Assembly (NCBI RefSeq): GCF_001645105.1
Contig: NZ_LKEG01000042.1
Location: forward strand, 289,619-323,989
Source of the DNA: Pseudomonas marginalis
Lineage (GTDB): Bacteria > Pseudomonadota > Gammaproteobacteria > Pseudomonadales > Pseudomonadaceae
DNA: 34,371 nucleotides
Reading direction: 5' to 3'
How positions within the stretch are numbered: the stretch's first letter is position 1; every line of letters starts with the position of its first letter. Position numbers and translations under genes: made by a program. The notes beneath the pieces were generated by a model that did not search any database, had not been told where the DNA came from, and was given only the letters and a program-made list of their open reading frames with translations. Below are positions 26,431 to 33,327 of this stretch, in pieces.

Positions 26431-26472
26431 GGAAACAGCGCGCGCCGGGCCTGCTGAAAAAGGGGGGCGCGG

Positions 26473-26500
26473 ATTATAGCGGAAATCGCTCAAGGTTTAA
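26473..26500 (-). promoter_or_regulatory. Sigma-70 promoter for thiI
   Basis: On the minus strand a perfect TATAAT (26478-26473) follows TTAAAC (26500-26495) with 16-base spacing; expected start near 26466, about 36 bases before the thiI ATG. Confidence 0.65.
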
Positions 26501-26526
26501 CCAGTTAATATGCACAGTAAGCGCTA

Positions 26527-26616
26527 CGCACTAAATAGGTGCATTTGCGCGCTTTTGCGCCACATTGAGGTGCGCGTTTTTTGCGCTTTTGTCGCAATGC
26601 ACCGTTATAGGGGCGT
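26527..26616. promoter_or_regulatory. NtrC enhancer array upstream of glnA
   Basis: Site 1, CGCACT-AAATA-GGTGCA (26527-26543), fits the NtrC consensus TGCACC-N5-GGTGCA at 10 of 12 positions. Site 2, around 26556-26574 (TGCGCC-N7-GGTGCG), has wider spacing; its centre is about 30 bases from site 1, three helical turns, as for paired enhancers. A third, partial site starts with TGCACC at 26598. They lie about 35-120 bases upstream of the -24 box. Confidence 0.75.
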
Positions 26617-26646
26617 TTTTGGAGCAAAAAACCCATGTTGGCGCAC

Positions 26647-26662
26647 TGGCATGCAATTTGCT
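26647..26662 (+). promoter_or_regulatory. Sigma-54 promoter for glnA
   Basis: TGGCATGCAATTTGCT: GG at 26648-26649 and GC at 26660-26661 are 12 bases apart, close to the consensus TGGCACG-N4-TTGCA. Expected start near 26673, giving a leader of about 90 bases. Confidence 0.88.
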
Positions 26663-26764
26663 CTCTTGTGAGGCAGGTTGCCATGGCGGACTATCCGCGC
26701 CGGCATCACCCACATTCTAAGGGCTAACTCCACTACCCCAGCCCGAAGCCACCCGGAGGACACT

Positions 26765-28171
26765 ATGTCGAAGTCGGTTCAACTCATCAAAGATCATGAC
26801 GTTAAATGGATTGATCTGCGCTTCACGGACACCAAAGGCACTCAGCACCACGTGACCATGCCGGCTCGCGATGCGCTGGATGATGCTTTCTTCGAAGAAG
26901 GCAAAATGTTCGACGGTTCCTCCATCGCCGGCTGGAAAGGCATCGAAGCCTCCGACATGATCCTGATGCCGGACGACAGCACTGCCGTACTTGACCCGTT
27001 CACCGAAGAGCCAACCCTGATCCTCGTCTGCGACGTGATCGAGCCTTCGACCATGCAAGGCTACGACCGCGACCCACGTGCGATCGCCAAGCGTGCCGAG
27101 GAATACCTGAAGTCCACCGGTATCGGTGACACCGTATTCGTGGGCCCAGAGCCAGAATTCTTCATCTTCGACCAGGTTAAGTTCAAGTCCGACATCTCCG
27201 GTTCCATGTTCAAGATCTACTCCGAACAAGGCTCCTGGATGTCCGACCAAGACGTGGAAGGCGGCAACCATGGCCACCGTCCAGGTATCAAAGGGGGCTA
27301 CTTCCCAGTTCCGCCGTTCGACCACGACCACGAAATCCGTACCTCCATGTGCAACGCCATGGAAGACATGGGCCTGGTCATCGAAGTGCACCACCACGAA
27401 GTGGCCACTGCCGGTCAGAACGAAATCGGTGTGAAGTTCAACACCCTGGTTGCCAAGGCTGACGAAGTACAGACCCTGAAGTACTGCGTACACAACACCG
27501 CCGTTGCTTACGGCCGTACCGCTACCTTCATGCCTAAGCCTCTGTACGGCGATAACGGTTCGGGTATGCACGTTCACCTGTCCATCGCCAAAGATGGCAA
27601 GAACACCTTCGCTGGCGAAGGTTATGCCGGCCTGTCCGACACTGCCCTGTACTTCATCGGCGGTATCATCAAGCACGGTAAGGCCCTGAACGGCTTCACC
27701 AACCCGTCGACCAACTCCTACAAGCGTCTGGTCCCAGGTTTCGAAGCACCGGTAATGCTGGCCTACTCGGCACGTAACCGTTCCGCGTCGATCCGTATTC
27801 CTTACGTGTCCAGCCCTCGTGCTCGCCGTATCGAAGCCCGCTTCCCGGATCCAGCAGCCAACCCATACCTGGCCTTCGCTGCCCTGGTCATGGCCGGCCT
27901 GGACGGTATCCAGAACAAGATCCACCCTGGCGACGCCGCCGACAAAAACTTGTATGACCTGCCGCCTGAAGAGGCCAAAGAGATCCCACAAGTGTGTGGC
28001 AGCCTGAAAGAAGCCCTGGAAGAGCTGGACAAGGGCCGTGCGTTCCTGACCAAAGGCGGCGTGTTCAGCGACGACTTCATCGACGCTTACATCGGCCTGA
28101 AAAGCGAAGAAGAAATCAAGGTGCGTACCTTCGTACACCCACTGGAATACGAGCTGTACTACAGCTGCTGA
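26765..28171 (+). CDS. glnA: Glutamine synthetase, type I
   Basis: Makes glutamine from glutamate, ammonia and ATP; the main ammonia-assimilating enzyme. 468 residues, exactly the usual length. The adenylylation tyrosine is Tyr397 in KNLYDLPPEE, so it is the GlnE-controlled form. Metal and substrate motifs visible include FDGSSIAGWKGI, VGPEPEFFIFD, GNGSGMHVH-like DNGSGMHVHLS and NRSASIRIP. ATG at 26765 has GGAGG four bases upstream; a longer frame would start inside the promoter. Codon use is strongly biased toward C-ending codons, as for a highly expressed gene. Transcription is probably from the sigma-54/NtrC promoter. Unlike enteric bacteria, ntrBC is not in the same operon. Confidence 0.98.
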   Translation: MSKSVQLIKDHDVKWIDLRFTDTKGTQHHVTMPARDALDDAFFEEGKMFDGSSIAGWKGIEASDMILMPDDSTAVLDPFTEEPTLILVCDVIEPSTMQGYDRDPRAIAKRAEEYLKSTGIGDTVFVGPEPEFFIFDQVKFKSDISGSMFKIYSEQGSWMSDQDVEGGNHGHRPGIKGGYFPVPPFDHDHEIRTSMCNAMEDMGLVIEVHHHEVATAGQNEIGVKFNTLVAKADEVQTLKYCVHNTAVAYGRTATFMPKPLYGDNGSGMHVHLSIAKDGKNTFAGEGYAGLSDTALYFIGGIIKHGKALNGFTNPSTNSYKRLVPGFEAPVMLAYSARNRSASIRIPYVSSPRARRIEARFPDPAANPYLAFAALVMAGLDGIQNKIHPGDAADKNLYDLPPEEAKEIPQVCGSLKEALEELDKGRAFLTKGGVFSDDFIDAYIGLKSEEEIKVRTFVHPLEYELYYSC

Positions 28172-28179
28172 TCCGGTAG

Positions 28180-28236
28180 CGCCGCTTCTTAGAGCGGCGT
28201 GACAAAAAAGACCTCCTCCGGGAGGTCTTTTTTTTG
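28180..28236. terminator. Terminator after glnA, shared with the convergent DUF6124 gene
   Basis: AAAAAAGACCTCC-TCC-GGGAGGTCTTTTTTTT (28204-28235) is a strong two-way terminator. An extra hairpin without T-run, CGCCGCT/AGCGGCG (28180-28199), precedes it. Confidence 0.95.
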
Positions 28237-28247
28237 CCTGGGGATTA

Positions 28248-28484
28248 TCAGATGGCCGCTTGGCGGTCGAGCATCCGGCTGACCATCAACGTGCCCAATG
28301 CACTCAGCTGGTGTATGGCCAGCGCTGCATCGCGGTGTTTGCCATCCAGATCCTCAGAGAGATCCAGCAACAAGGTGCTGACCGAGGAGAAGGTCTCGAA
28401 GCTGTTGATCATCAGGGCTTCGTCGTCGATATCGTCGGCGATTGTGAAGACTGATGGGGGTGGATTTGGGGTTGGCTTGAACAT
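28248..28484 (-). CDS. DUF6124 family small protein
   Basis: 78-residue acidic protein with the core FSSVSTLLLDLSEDLDGKHRDAALAIHQLSALGTLMVSRML, which I recognise as the DUF6124 type found almost only in Pseudomonas, often in several copies. Two amphipathic helices are likely; there is no signal peptide or membrane segment. Function unknown. The ribosome binding site GAGGAAG lies 8-9 bases before the ATG and is part of a sequence (28487-28496) that can pair with upstream leader segments. It converges on glnA and shares its terminator. Confidence 0.8.
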   Translation of the reverse strand: MFKPTPNPPPSVFTIADDIDDEALMINSFETFSSVSTLLLDLSEDLDGKHRDAALAIHQLSALGTLMVSRMLDRQAAI

Positions 28485-28770
28485 GTCTTAACTTCCTCGA
28501 ATGAGGCCGCCATCGACTCGCTACTAAACGATAGGGGTGGCAGCTATGCGCAGGTTAGTAGACCGGGGAAGTTAAGCAAAAACCGGCGCATCCGAAGATG
28601 CCCTGCACACAGCCGCCATAAGATCGGCGCGGTACGAGCTTAACTTAACCCTCAGGCTACTAAACCTGATCGCTGATGAGCAGCGACCGAGCAACCTTAG
28701 AGACGACAAGCCAGCCGTACAAGCCGGCGGATTCTGGCGCACCTGTAGGCAACCACGCAAGTTAAGGTAG
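28485..28770 (-). promoter_or_regulatory. Candidate switching RNA leader of the DUF6124 gene
   Basis: In transcript order four segments occur: A CTTAACTT (28766-28759), B AAGTTAAGC (28646-28638), C GCTTAACTTCC (28577-28567) and D GGAAGTTAAG (28496-28487). A:B pairs over 8 bp, B:C over 9 bp and C:D over 10 bp. D contains the ribosome binding site, so C:D would mask it while B:C would free it. Small hairpins lie between: GCATC-CGAA-GATGC (28588-28601), GCCG/CGGC (about 28612-28627), GATCGCTG/CAGCGACC (28668-28687) and TCAGG/CCTGA (28652-28669). A second set of alternative partners, CTACTAA against two TTTAGTAG copies, overlaps them. No convincing protein is encoded here. Structure was read by eye; the switch is inference. 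Confidence 0.55.
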
Positions 28771-28812
28771 CCTCTGACTGACGCCGCTCAAAACCTGCCA
28801 ACCCAATCTAAA

Positions 28813-28900
28813 TGTGGGAGGGGGCTTGCTCCCGATGGCGGTGGTTCAGTCAAATAGAGGTCAACTGATACCCCCCACCGGGAGCAAGCCCCCTCCCACA
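28813..28900. repeat. REPIN abutting the ribosome binding site of the chorismate mutase gene
   Basis: Arms GTGGGAGGGGGCTTGCTCCC and GGGAGCAAGCCCCCTCCCAC, variant CTCCC class, with a slightly decayed loop. The right arm ends at 28900 and GGAG of the next gene begins at 28901, so the element forms the immediate 5' leader of that gene. Confidence 0.9.
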
Positions 28901-28911
28901 GGAGATCACCC

Positions 28912-29448
28912 TTGAAGTTTCGATTTGTGTTCGCTCTGTTGTTCGTCAGTGCCACTGCGAGTGCCGCGCCACCCACGCTCGAACCGCTGCTCAACAGCAT
29001 CGCCGAACGTTTGGAGATTGCCGATCAGGTCGCACTGAGCAAATGGGACAGCAAAAAGCCTGTAGAAGATAAAAAGCGCGAACAAGAGGTGATCGCCAGC
29101 GTCGCCGCCCAGGCACCGAGCTACAAGCTGCCACCTGGCGCTGCCGAGCAGTTCTTCTCGGCGCAGATCGAAGCCAACAAACTGGTGCAGTACACCCACC
29201 TCTCCGACTGGAAATTCCAGGGCAAGGCACCTGACGATTTACGCCCCGACTTGGTGAAACAGATCCGCCCGCAATTGGACGAGCTGCAGAAACGCCTGCT
29301 GCAGCAATTGGCCGACTTCACCCCGCAGCGTACCGACCCGCAGTGCCCGCAATGGTTGGCCGAGGCCGTGCATGAGCCGCTGAACGATCCGTTGCGTCAG
29401 CTGGCGATGATCCGCGCCACGGCCGAACTGTGCACTGGACCTACTTGA
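28912..29448 (+). CDS. aroQ: Periplasmic chorismate mutase (AroQ gamma class)
   Basis: 178 residues with a Sec signal peptide (MKFRFVFALLFVSATASAA) and an all-helical mature part typical of secreted AroQ-gamma chorismate mutases, which turn chorismate into prephenate outside the cytoplasm. The conserved stretch LLNSIAERLEIADQVALSKWDSKKPVEDKKRE holds the N-terminal active-site helix with Arg, Lys and Asp positions. Two cysteines (DPQCPQW and AELCTG) probably form the class disulphide. The start is TTG at 28912, with GGAG 7 bases upstream, directly after a REPIN arm. The exported enzyme's role in pseudomonads is not settled. Confidence 0.88.
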   Translation: MKFRFVFALLFVSATASAAPPTLEPLLNSIAERLEIADQVALSKWDSKKPVEDKKREQEVIASVAAQAPSYKLPPGAAEQFFSAQIEANKLVQYTHLSDWKFQGKAPDDLRPDLVKQIRPQLDELQKRLLQQLADFTPQRTDPQCPQWLAEAVHEPLNDPLRQLAMIRATAELCTGPT

Positions 29449-29525
29449 TTTGAGGACCCGTCCTGCATCTTCACCGAGGCCGGTAGCCATAGCCTGACTG
29501 TTCATTTATCGAACAGGATGGAACC

Positions 29526-29951
29526 ATGATCACCCTCAAGTGCTTGATTGCAGCAGCGGTGGGTTTGTCGTTGCTTGGCTGCGGCACCCACCCAAAGAAC
29601 GCCGTACACATCGAAAAAGAGGTGTTGCTTGAACGCAGCGCGTCATGGGATGGCACACCTTACAAAGCCTACCCCTCAGGTCCGCCGCAACTGACGCTCA
29701 TACGCCTCAAGATCCCTGCGCACACACAATTGCCCTGGCACACTCACCCAATGCCGAATGCCGCCTACATCGTTTCGGGAGAGCTGACCTTTGAAACCCG
29801 TAAGGGCGGACTGACGCGCACCTTGAGGCAAGGGCAAACCCTGGCCGAGATGGTAGGCATTGAACATCGTGGCATTACCGGCAACACCCCGGTCGAGCTG
29901 CTGGTCTTTTACGCGGGCCGTCCGGGCATGCCACTTTCCGAACAACACTGA
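29526..29951 (+). CDS. Cupin-domain lipoprotein
   Basis: 141 residues. The N-terminal signal ends in a lipobox (LSLLGC, Cys at 19), so the protein is lipid-anchored. The rest is a single cupin: the first motif LPWHTHPMPNAAYIVSGELTFE contains two His and a Glu-type metal ligand set, and the second motif includes GIEHRGITGNTPVELLVFYAG. Cupins of this form are metal-binding and may be small-molecule enzymes or binding proteins; the substrate is unknown. It is preceded by AGGA at 29514-29517 and stands between the chorismate mutase gene and ntrB on the same strand. Confidence 0.85.
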   Translation: MITLKCLIAAAVGLSLLGCGTHPKNAVHIEKEVLLERSASWDGTPYKAYPSGPPQLTLIRLKIPAHTQLPWHTHPMPNAAYIVSGELTFETRKGGLTRTLRQGQTLAEMVGIEHRGITGNTPVELLVFYAGRPGMPLSEQH

Positions 29952-30030
29952 TCCATCCCCCACTCCGGATCGTTTTCACCGCGCCCTGAAAACGATCCAC
30001 TCGCCACTTCCTGAACAACCTTCATAAAAC

Positions 30031-30047
30031 CGCACTATATTGGTGCG
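30031..30047. promoter_or_regulatory. NtrC binding site upstream of ntrB
   Basis: CGCACT-ATATT-GGTGCG is 17 bases long and follows TGCACC-N5-GGTGCA closely. A half-site TGCACC follows at 30054-30059. The ntrB ATG is 200 bases downstream. In enteric bacteria a similar site at the glnL promoter mediates NtrC autocontrol. Confidence 0.75.
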
Positions 30048-30173
30048 ATAGGCTGCACCCTTCCCACCTGGCCAGCCCATTTTGGTTCGAAACTTCCCGA
30101 GCAAGCTGGCAGAACGCCACAGTTTCGCGCCTAAACCCCCCATTTCAGGGCTTGCACGCTTCTTTTCGGAGCC

Positions 30174-30191
30174 TTGGTTTGGTTTTTGCAT
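30174..30191 (+). promoter_or_regulatory. Possible sigma-54 promoter for ntrBC
   Basis: TTGGTTTGGTTTTTGCAT has GG (30176-30177) and GC (30188-30189) 12 bases apart and a good TTGCA -12 box; the -24 side lacks CACG. The NtrC site lies about 130 bases upstream, a suitable enhancer distance. Expected start near 30201. Confidence 0.5.
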
Positions 30192-30246
30192 TTTCCTTGT
30201 ATCAGCGTGTGCCTCAAGCCCGCGCCTTGCTCCAAAAGAGGTCCCA

Positions 30247-31332
30247 ATGACCATCAGCGATGCACTGCACCGTTTGCTACTCGACAACCTGACCACCGCG
30301 ACCATCCTGCTCAATGACGACTTGCGCCTTGAGTACATGAACCCGGCGGCAGAGATGCTCCTGGCCATCAGCGGCCAGCGCAGCCATGGGCAGTTCATCA
30401 GCGAATTGTTCACCGAGTCGGCCGAAGCCCTGAGTTCATTGCGCCAGGCAGTGGAGCAAGCACACCCGTTCACCAAGCGCGAAGCCATGCTCACTGCGCT
30501 TACCGGCCAGACGCTGACGGTCGACTACGCCGTGACCCCCATCCTGAGCAACGGTGCGACCTTGCTGCTGCTGGAAGTGCACCCCCGCGACCGCCTGCTG
30601 CGCATCACCAAGGAAGAAGCGCAACTGTCCAAGCAGGAAACCAGCAAGATGCTGGTGCGCGGCCTGGCGCACGAAATCAAGAACCCCCTGGGCGGCATTC
30701 GTGGTGCGGCACAACTGCTGGCCCGCGAGCTGCCAGAGGAACACCTCAAGGACTACACCAACGTCATCATCGAAGAGGCCGACCGCCTGCGTAACCTGGT
30801 AGACCGCATGCTCGGCTCCAACAAGCTGCCATCGCTGGCGATGACCAACGTGCACGAAGTGCTCGAACGCGTGTGTCACCTGGTGGAAGCCGAAAGCCAG
30901 GGCTGCATCACCTTGGTGCGCGACTACGACCCGAGCATTCCCGACGTATTGATCGACCGCGAACAGATGATCCAGGCGGTGCTCAATATCGTGCGTAACG
31001 CCATGCAGGCCATCAGCAGCCAGAACGAACTGCGCCTGGGCCGTATCAGCCTGCGCACCCGTGCCCTGCGCCAGTTCACCATCGGCCATGTGCGCCATCG
31101 CCTGGTGACCAAAGTCGAGATCATCGACAACGGCCCAGGCATTCCTGCGGAACTCCAGGAAACCATCTTCTTTCCCATGGTCAGCGGCCGCCCGGACGGT
31201 ACCGGGCTGGGCCTGGCCATTACCCAGAACATCATCAGCCAGCACCAGGGTCTGATCGAATGTGAGAGCCATCCTGGCCACACCACCTTCTCGATCTTTT
31301 TGCCTCTGGAACAAGGAGCCCCATCGACATGA
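30247..31332 (+). CDS. ntrB: Nitrogen regulation sensor histidine kinase/phosphatase NtrB
   Basis: Cytoplasmic sensor that phosphorylates NtrC under nitrogen limitation and, with PII, dephosphorylates it in excess. 361 residues: N-terminal PAS domain (about 5-115), H-box LAHEIKNPLGG with phospho-accepting His142, N-box NIVRNAMQAI and G-boxes DNGPGIP and GTGLGLAI. Start chosen at MTISDALHRLLLDN (ATG 30247, AGAGG upstream); a longer frame would run through the promoter region. It overlaps ntrC by four bases (ATGA at 31329-31332). Confidence 0.97.
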   Translation: MTISDALHRLLLDNLTTATILLNDDLRLEYMNPAAEMLLAISGQRSHGQFISELFTESAEALSSLRQAVEQAHPFTKREAMLTALTGQTLTVDYAVTPILSNGATLLLLEVHPRDRLLRITKEEAQLSKQETSKMLVRGLAHEIKNPLGGIRGAAQLLARELPEEHLKDYTNVIIEEADRLRNLVDRMLGSNKLPSLAMTNVHEVLERVCHLVEAESQGCITLVRDYDPSIPDVLIDREQMIQAVLNIVRNAMQAISSQNELRLGRISLRTRALRQFTIGHVRHRLVTKVEIIDNGPGIPAELQETIFFPMVSGRPDGTGLGLAITQNIISQHQGLIECESHPGHTTFSIFLPLEQGAPST

Positions 31333-32765
31333 GCCGTAGTGAAACCGTCTGGATCGTCGATGACGACCGTTCTATCCGCTGGGTCCTCGAGAAAGCCTTG
31401 CAACAGGAAGGCATGACCACCCAGAGCTTCGACAGCGCGGACGGGGTGATGAGCCGCCTGGCTCGCCAGCAGCCCGACGTGATCATCTCCGACATCCGCA
31501 TGCCCGGCGCCAGTGGCCTGGACCTGCTCGCGCGGATTCGCGAGCAGCACCCACGCTTGCCGGTGATCATCATGACCGCGCACTCGGACCTGGACAGCGC
31601 TGTCGCGTCCTATCAGGGCGGCGCCTTTGAATACCTGCCCAAGCCGTTCGACGTGGACGAGGCGGTGGCGCTGGTCAAGCGCGCCAACCAGCACGCCCAG
31701 GAGCAGCAGAACCAAGAAGCTCCGCCAGCCCTGACACGCACCCCGGAGATCATCGGCGAAGCGCCGGCGATGCAGGAAGTGTTTCGCGCCATCGGGCGCT
31801 TGAGCCACTCCAACATCACCGTGCTGATCAACGGCGAATCGGGTACCGGTAAAGAGCTGGTGGCCCACGCCCTGCACCGTCACAGCCCACGGGCGGCCTC
31901 GCCGTTTATCGCACTGAACATGGCGGCGATCCCGAAGGACTTGATGGAGTCCGAGCTGTTCGGCCATGAAAAAGGGGCGTTTACCGGCGCGGCCAACCTG
32001 CGTCGCGGTCGCTTTGAACAGGCCGACGGCGGCACCCTGTTCCTCGATGAGATCGGCGACATGCCGGCCGATACCCAGACCCGCCTGTTGCGCGTGCTGG
32101 CGGATGGCGAGTTCTATCGGGTGGGCGGGCACACGCCGGTCAAAGTTGATGTGCGCATCATCGCGGCCACTCACCAGAACCTGGAAACCCTGGTGCATGC
32201 GGGCAAATTCCGCGAGGACTTGTTCCACCGCCTCAACGTCATCCGCATCCATATTCCGCGCATGTCGGACCGTCGCGAAGACATCCCGACCCTCGCCCGC
32301 CACTTCCTCAGCCGCGCCGCCCAGGAGCTGGCCGTCGAGCCGAAGCTGCTGAAAAGCGAGACCGAGGAATACCTCAAAAACCTGCCGTGGCCGGGCAACG
32401 TGCGCCAGTTGGAGAACACCTGTCGCTGGATCACCGTGATGGCGTCCGGGCGCGAAGTACACATCAGCGACCTGCCGCCTGAGCTGTTGAGCCTGCCGCA
32501 GGACTCTGCCCCCGTCACCAACTGGGAACAGGCGCTGCGCCAATGGGCCGATCAGGCCCTGGCACGCGGCCAGTCGAACCTGCTGGACAGCGCCGTGCCT
32601 GCGTTTGAGAGGATCATGATCGAAACCGCCCTGAAGCACACCGCCGGGCGCCGTCGCGACGCCGCCGTGCTACTGGGCTGGGGCCGTAATACCCTGACGC
32701 GCAAGATCAAGGAGTTGGGGATGAAGGTTGATGGTGGGGATGATGACGAGGGTGATGAGGGCTGA
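31329..32765 (+). CDS. ntrC: Nitrogen regulation response regulator NtrC
   Basis: Sigma-54 enhancer-binding activator of nitrogen-assimilation genes. 478 residues: receiver domain (1-120) with phospho-acceptor Asp55 in IISDIRMPG and acidic pocket Asp11-Asp13; AAA+ domain with Walker A GESGTGKE, sigma-54 loop GAFTGA and Walker B GGTLFLDEIGD; C-terminal Fis-type helix-turn-helix (RRDAAVLLGWGRNTLTRKIK). The end is acidic (GGDDDEGDEG), longer than in E. coli. Likely targets in this window are glnA, ntrBC itself, nrsZ and hutU. Confidence 0.98.
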   Translation: MSRSETVWIVDDDRSIRWVLEKALQQEGMTTQSFDSADGVMSRLARQQPDVIISDIRMPGASGLDLLARIREQHPRLPVIIMTAHSDLDSAVASYQGGAFEYLPKPFDVDEAVALVKRANQHAQEQQNQEAPPALTRTPEIIGEAPAMQEVFRAIGRLSHSNITVLINGESGTGKELVAHALHRHSPRAASPFIALNMAAIPKDLMESELFGHEKGAFTGAANLRRGRFEQADGGTLFLDEIGDMPADTQTRLLRVLADGEFYRVGGHTPVKVDVRIIAATHQNLETLVHAGKFREDLFHRLNVIRIHIPRMSDRREDIPTLARHFLSRAAQELAVEPKLLKSETEEYLKNLPWPGNVRQLENTCRWITVMASGREVHISDLPPELLSLPQDSAPVTNWEQALRQWADQALARGQSNLLDSAVPAFERIMIETALKHTAGRRRDAAVLLGWGRNTLTRKIKELGMKVDGGDDDEGDEG

Positions 32766-32794
32766 ATCCCAACCTCCAATCTTCTGAGAATCCA

Positions 32795-32887
32795 ATGTGG
32801 GAGGGGGCTTGCTCCCGATGGCGGTGGATCAGTCACATGGATGTCGACTGACACTCCGCCATCGGGAGCAAGCCCCCTCCCACATTT
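32795..32887. repeat. REPIN between ntrC and nrsZ
   Basis: Arms GTGGGAGGGGGCTTGCTCCC and its complement, intact, with the loop CGATGGCGGTGGATCAGTC. It belongs to the CTCCC variant, like the copies at 12367 and 28813. Confidence 0.92.
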
Positions 32888-32928
32888 GGATCACCTACAC
32901 ATTTGGATCTTCACAAGGTTCAAGACTG

Positions 32929-32947
32929 TGCACCGCTTCAATGCACC
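32929..32947. promoter_or_regulatory. Two NtrC-type half-sites upstream of nrsZ
   Basis: TGCACC occurs at 32929-32934 and again at 32942-32947, 13 bases apart, about 140-160 bases before the -24 box. Neither forms a full palindrome, so this is a weak enhancer candidate. Confidence 0.35.
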
Positions 32948-33023
32948 ATGAACCGGCATCGGGCATGGATCCGACACCTGAAACCTATGCCTCATTGAAA
33001 AAAGACTGAACACCAAAAACACT

Positions 33024-33046
33024 AAAGCCCCGTATTCCGGGGCTTT
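33024..33046. terminator. Terminator hairpin after ntrC
   Basis: AAAGCCCCG-TATT-CCGGGGCTTT, a compact hairpin with short A/T flanks on both sides, located between ntrC and the nrsZ promoter. Confidence 0.8.
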
Positions 33047-33086
33047 GCGCTTTCTGGAGAATTTTTTTGGCACAATCTGACAACTC

Positions 33087-33102
33087 TGGCACGCGCCCTG
33101 CA
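33087..33102 (+). promoter_or_regulatory. Sigma-54 promoter of the NrsZ-type small RNA
   Basis: TGGCACGCGCCCTGCA is nearly the ideal sigma-54 promoter: full TGGCACG at the -24 side and CTGCA at -12, with GG (33088-33089) and GC (33100-33101) 12 apart. Expected transcription start is about 33113. Confidence 0.9.
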
Positions 33103-33112
33103 ATAACCCTCG

Positions 33113-33327
33113 TACTACCCAGTTTCGGGGACCTTGGTACAGGCAGGCCGAGAATCCCCTCTTTAACACCGAAGCTTTCAAGGCTTCACCCCGTTTTGGG
33201 AGCCCTGGTACAGGCAGGCCGGGAACTCCCTTCTTTACACCCGGGGCTTATGTGGCGCAGCGCCCATAGCCCCAGCCCGTTTTGGGGACCTTGGTACAGG
33301 CAGGCCGGGGATTCCCTCTTTTATTGC
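33113..33327 (+). ncRNA. nrsZ: NrsZ-like nitrogen-regulated small RNA with three repeat modules
   Basis: The region after the sigma-54 promoter carries three copies of a module around GGTACAGGCAGGCC (starting 33136, 33207 and 33293). In each, a short stem brackets the core: GGGGA/TCCCC in copy 1, GGGAG/CTCCC in copy 2, GGGGA/TTCCC in copy 3; the base change in copy 2 is compensated on both sides. Each is followed by a CTTT-rich stretch. Separate hairpins lie between copies: GAAGC/GCTTC (33171-33187) and GGGGC...ATG-GGCG/CGCC-CAT...GCCCC (33243-33273). Spacings of 71 and 86 bases break any reading frame, so it is not a protein. Position just after ntrC, sigma-54 control and repeated stem-loops match NrsZ of P. 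aeruginosa, a nitrogen-responsive processed RNA. The end is approximate; the last module plus CTCTTTT could be the terminator. Confidence 0.8.

Noticed and set aside
28572..28760. 62-residue open frame in the DUF6124 leader
   Set aside because: It covers the alternating complementary segments; no good ribosome site and an unlikely composition. Structure explains the region better.
30924..32639. 571-residue open frame opposite ntrB/ntrC
   Set aside because: Lies over two well-defined genes and mirrors their codons; no start signals or domain.
33123..33320. CRISPR-like array (three repeats)
   Set aside because: Only three imperfect copies with unequal spacing, internal stems with compensatory changes, hairpins in the spacers and a sigma-54 promoter in front; it is a structured RNA.
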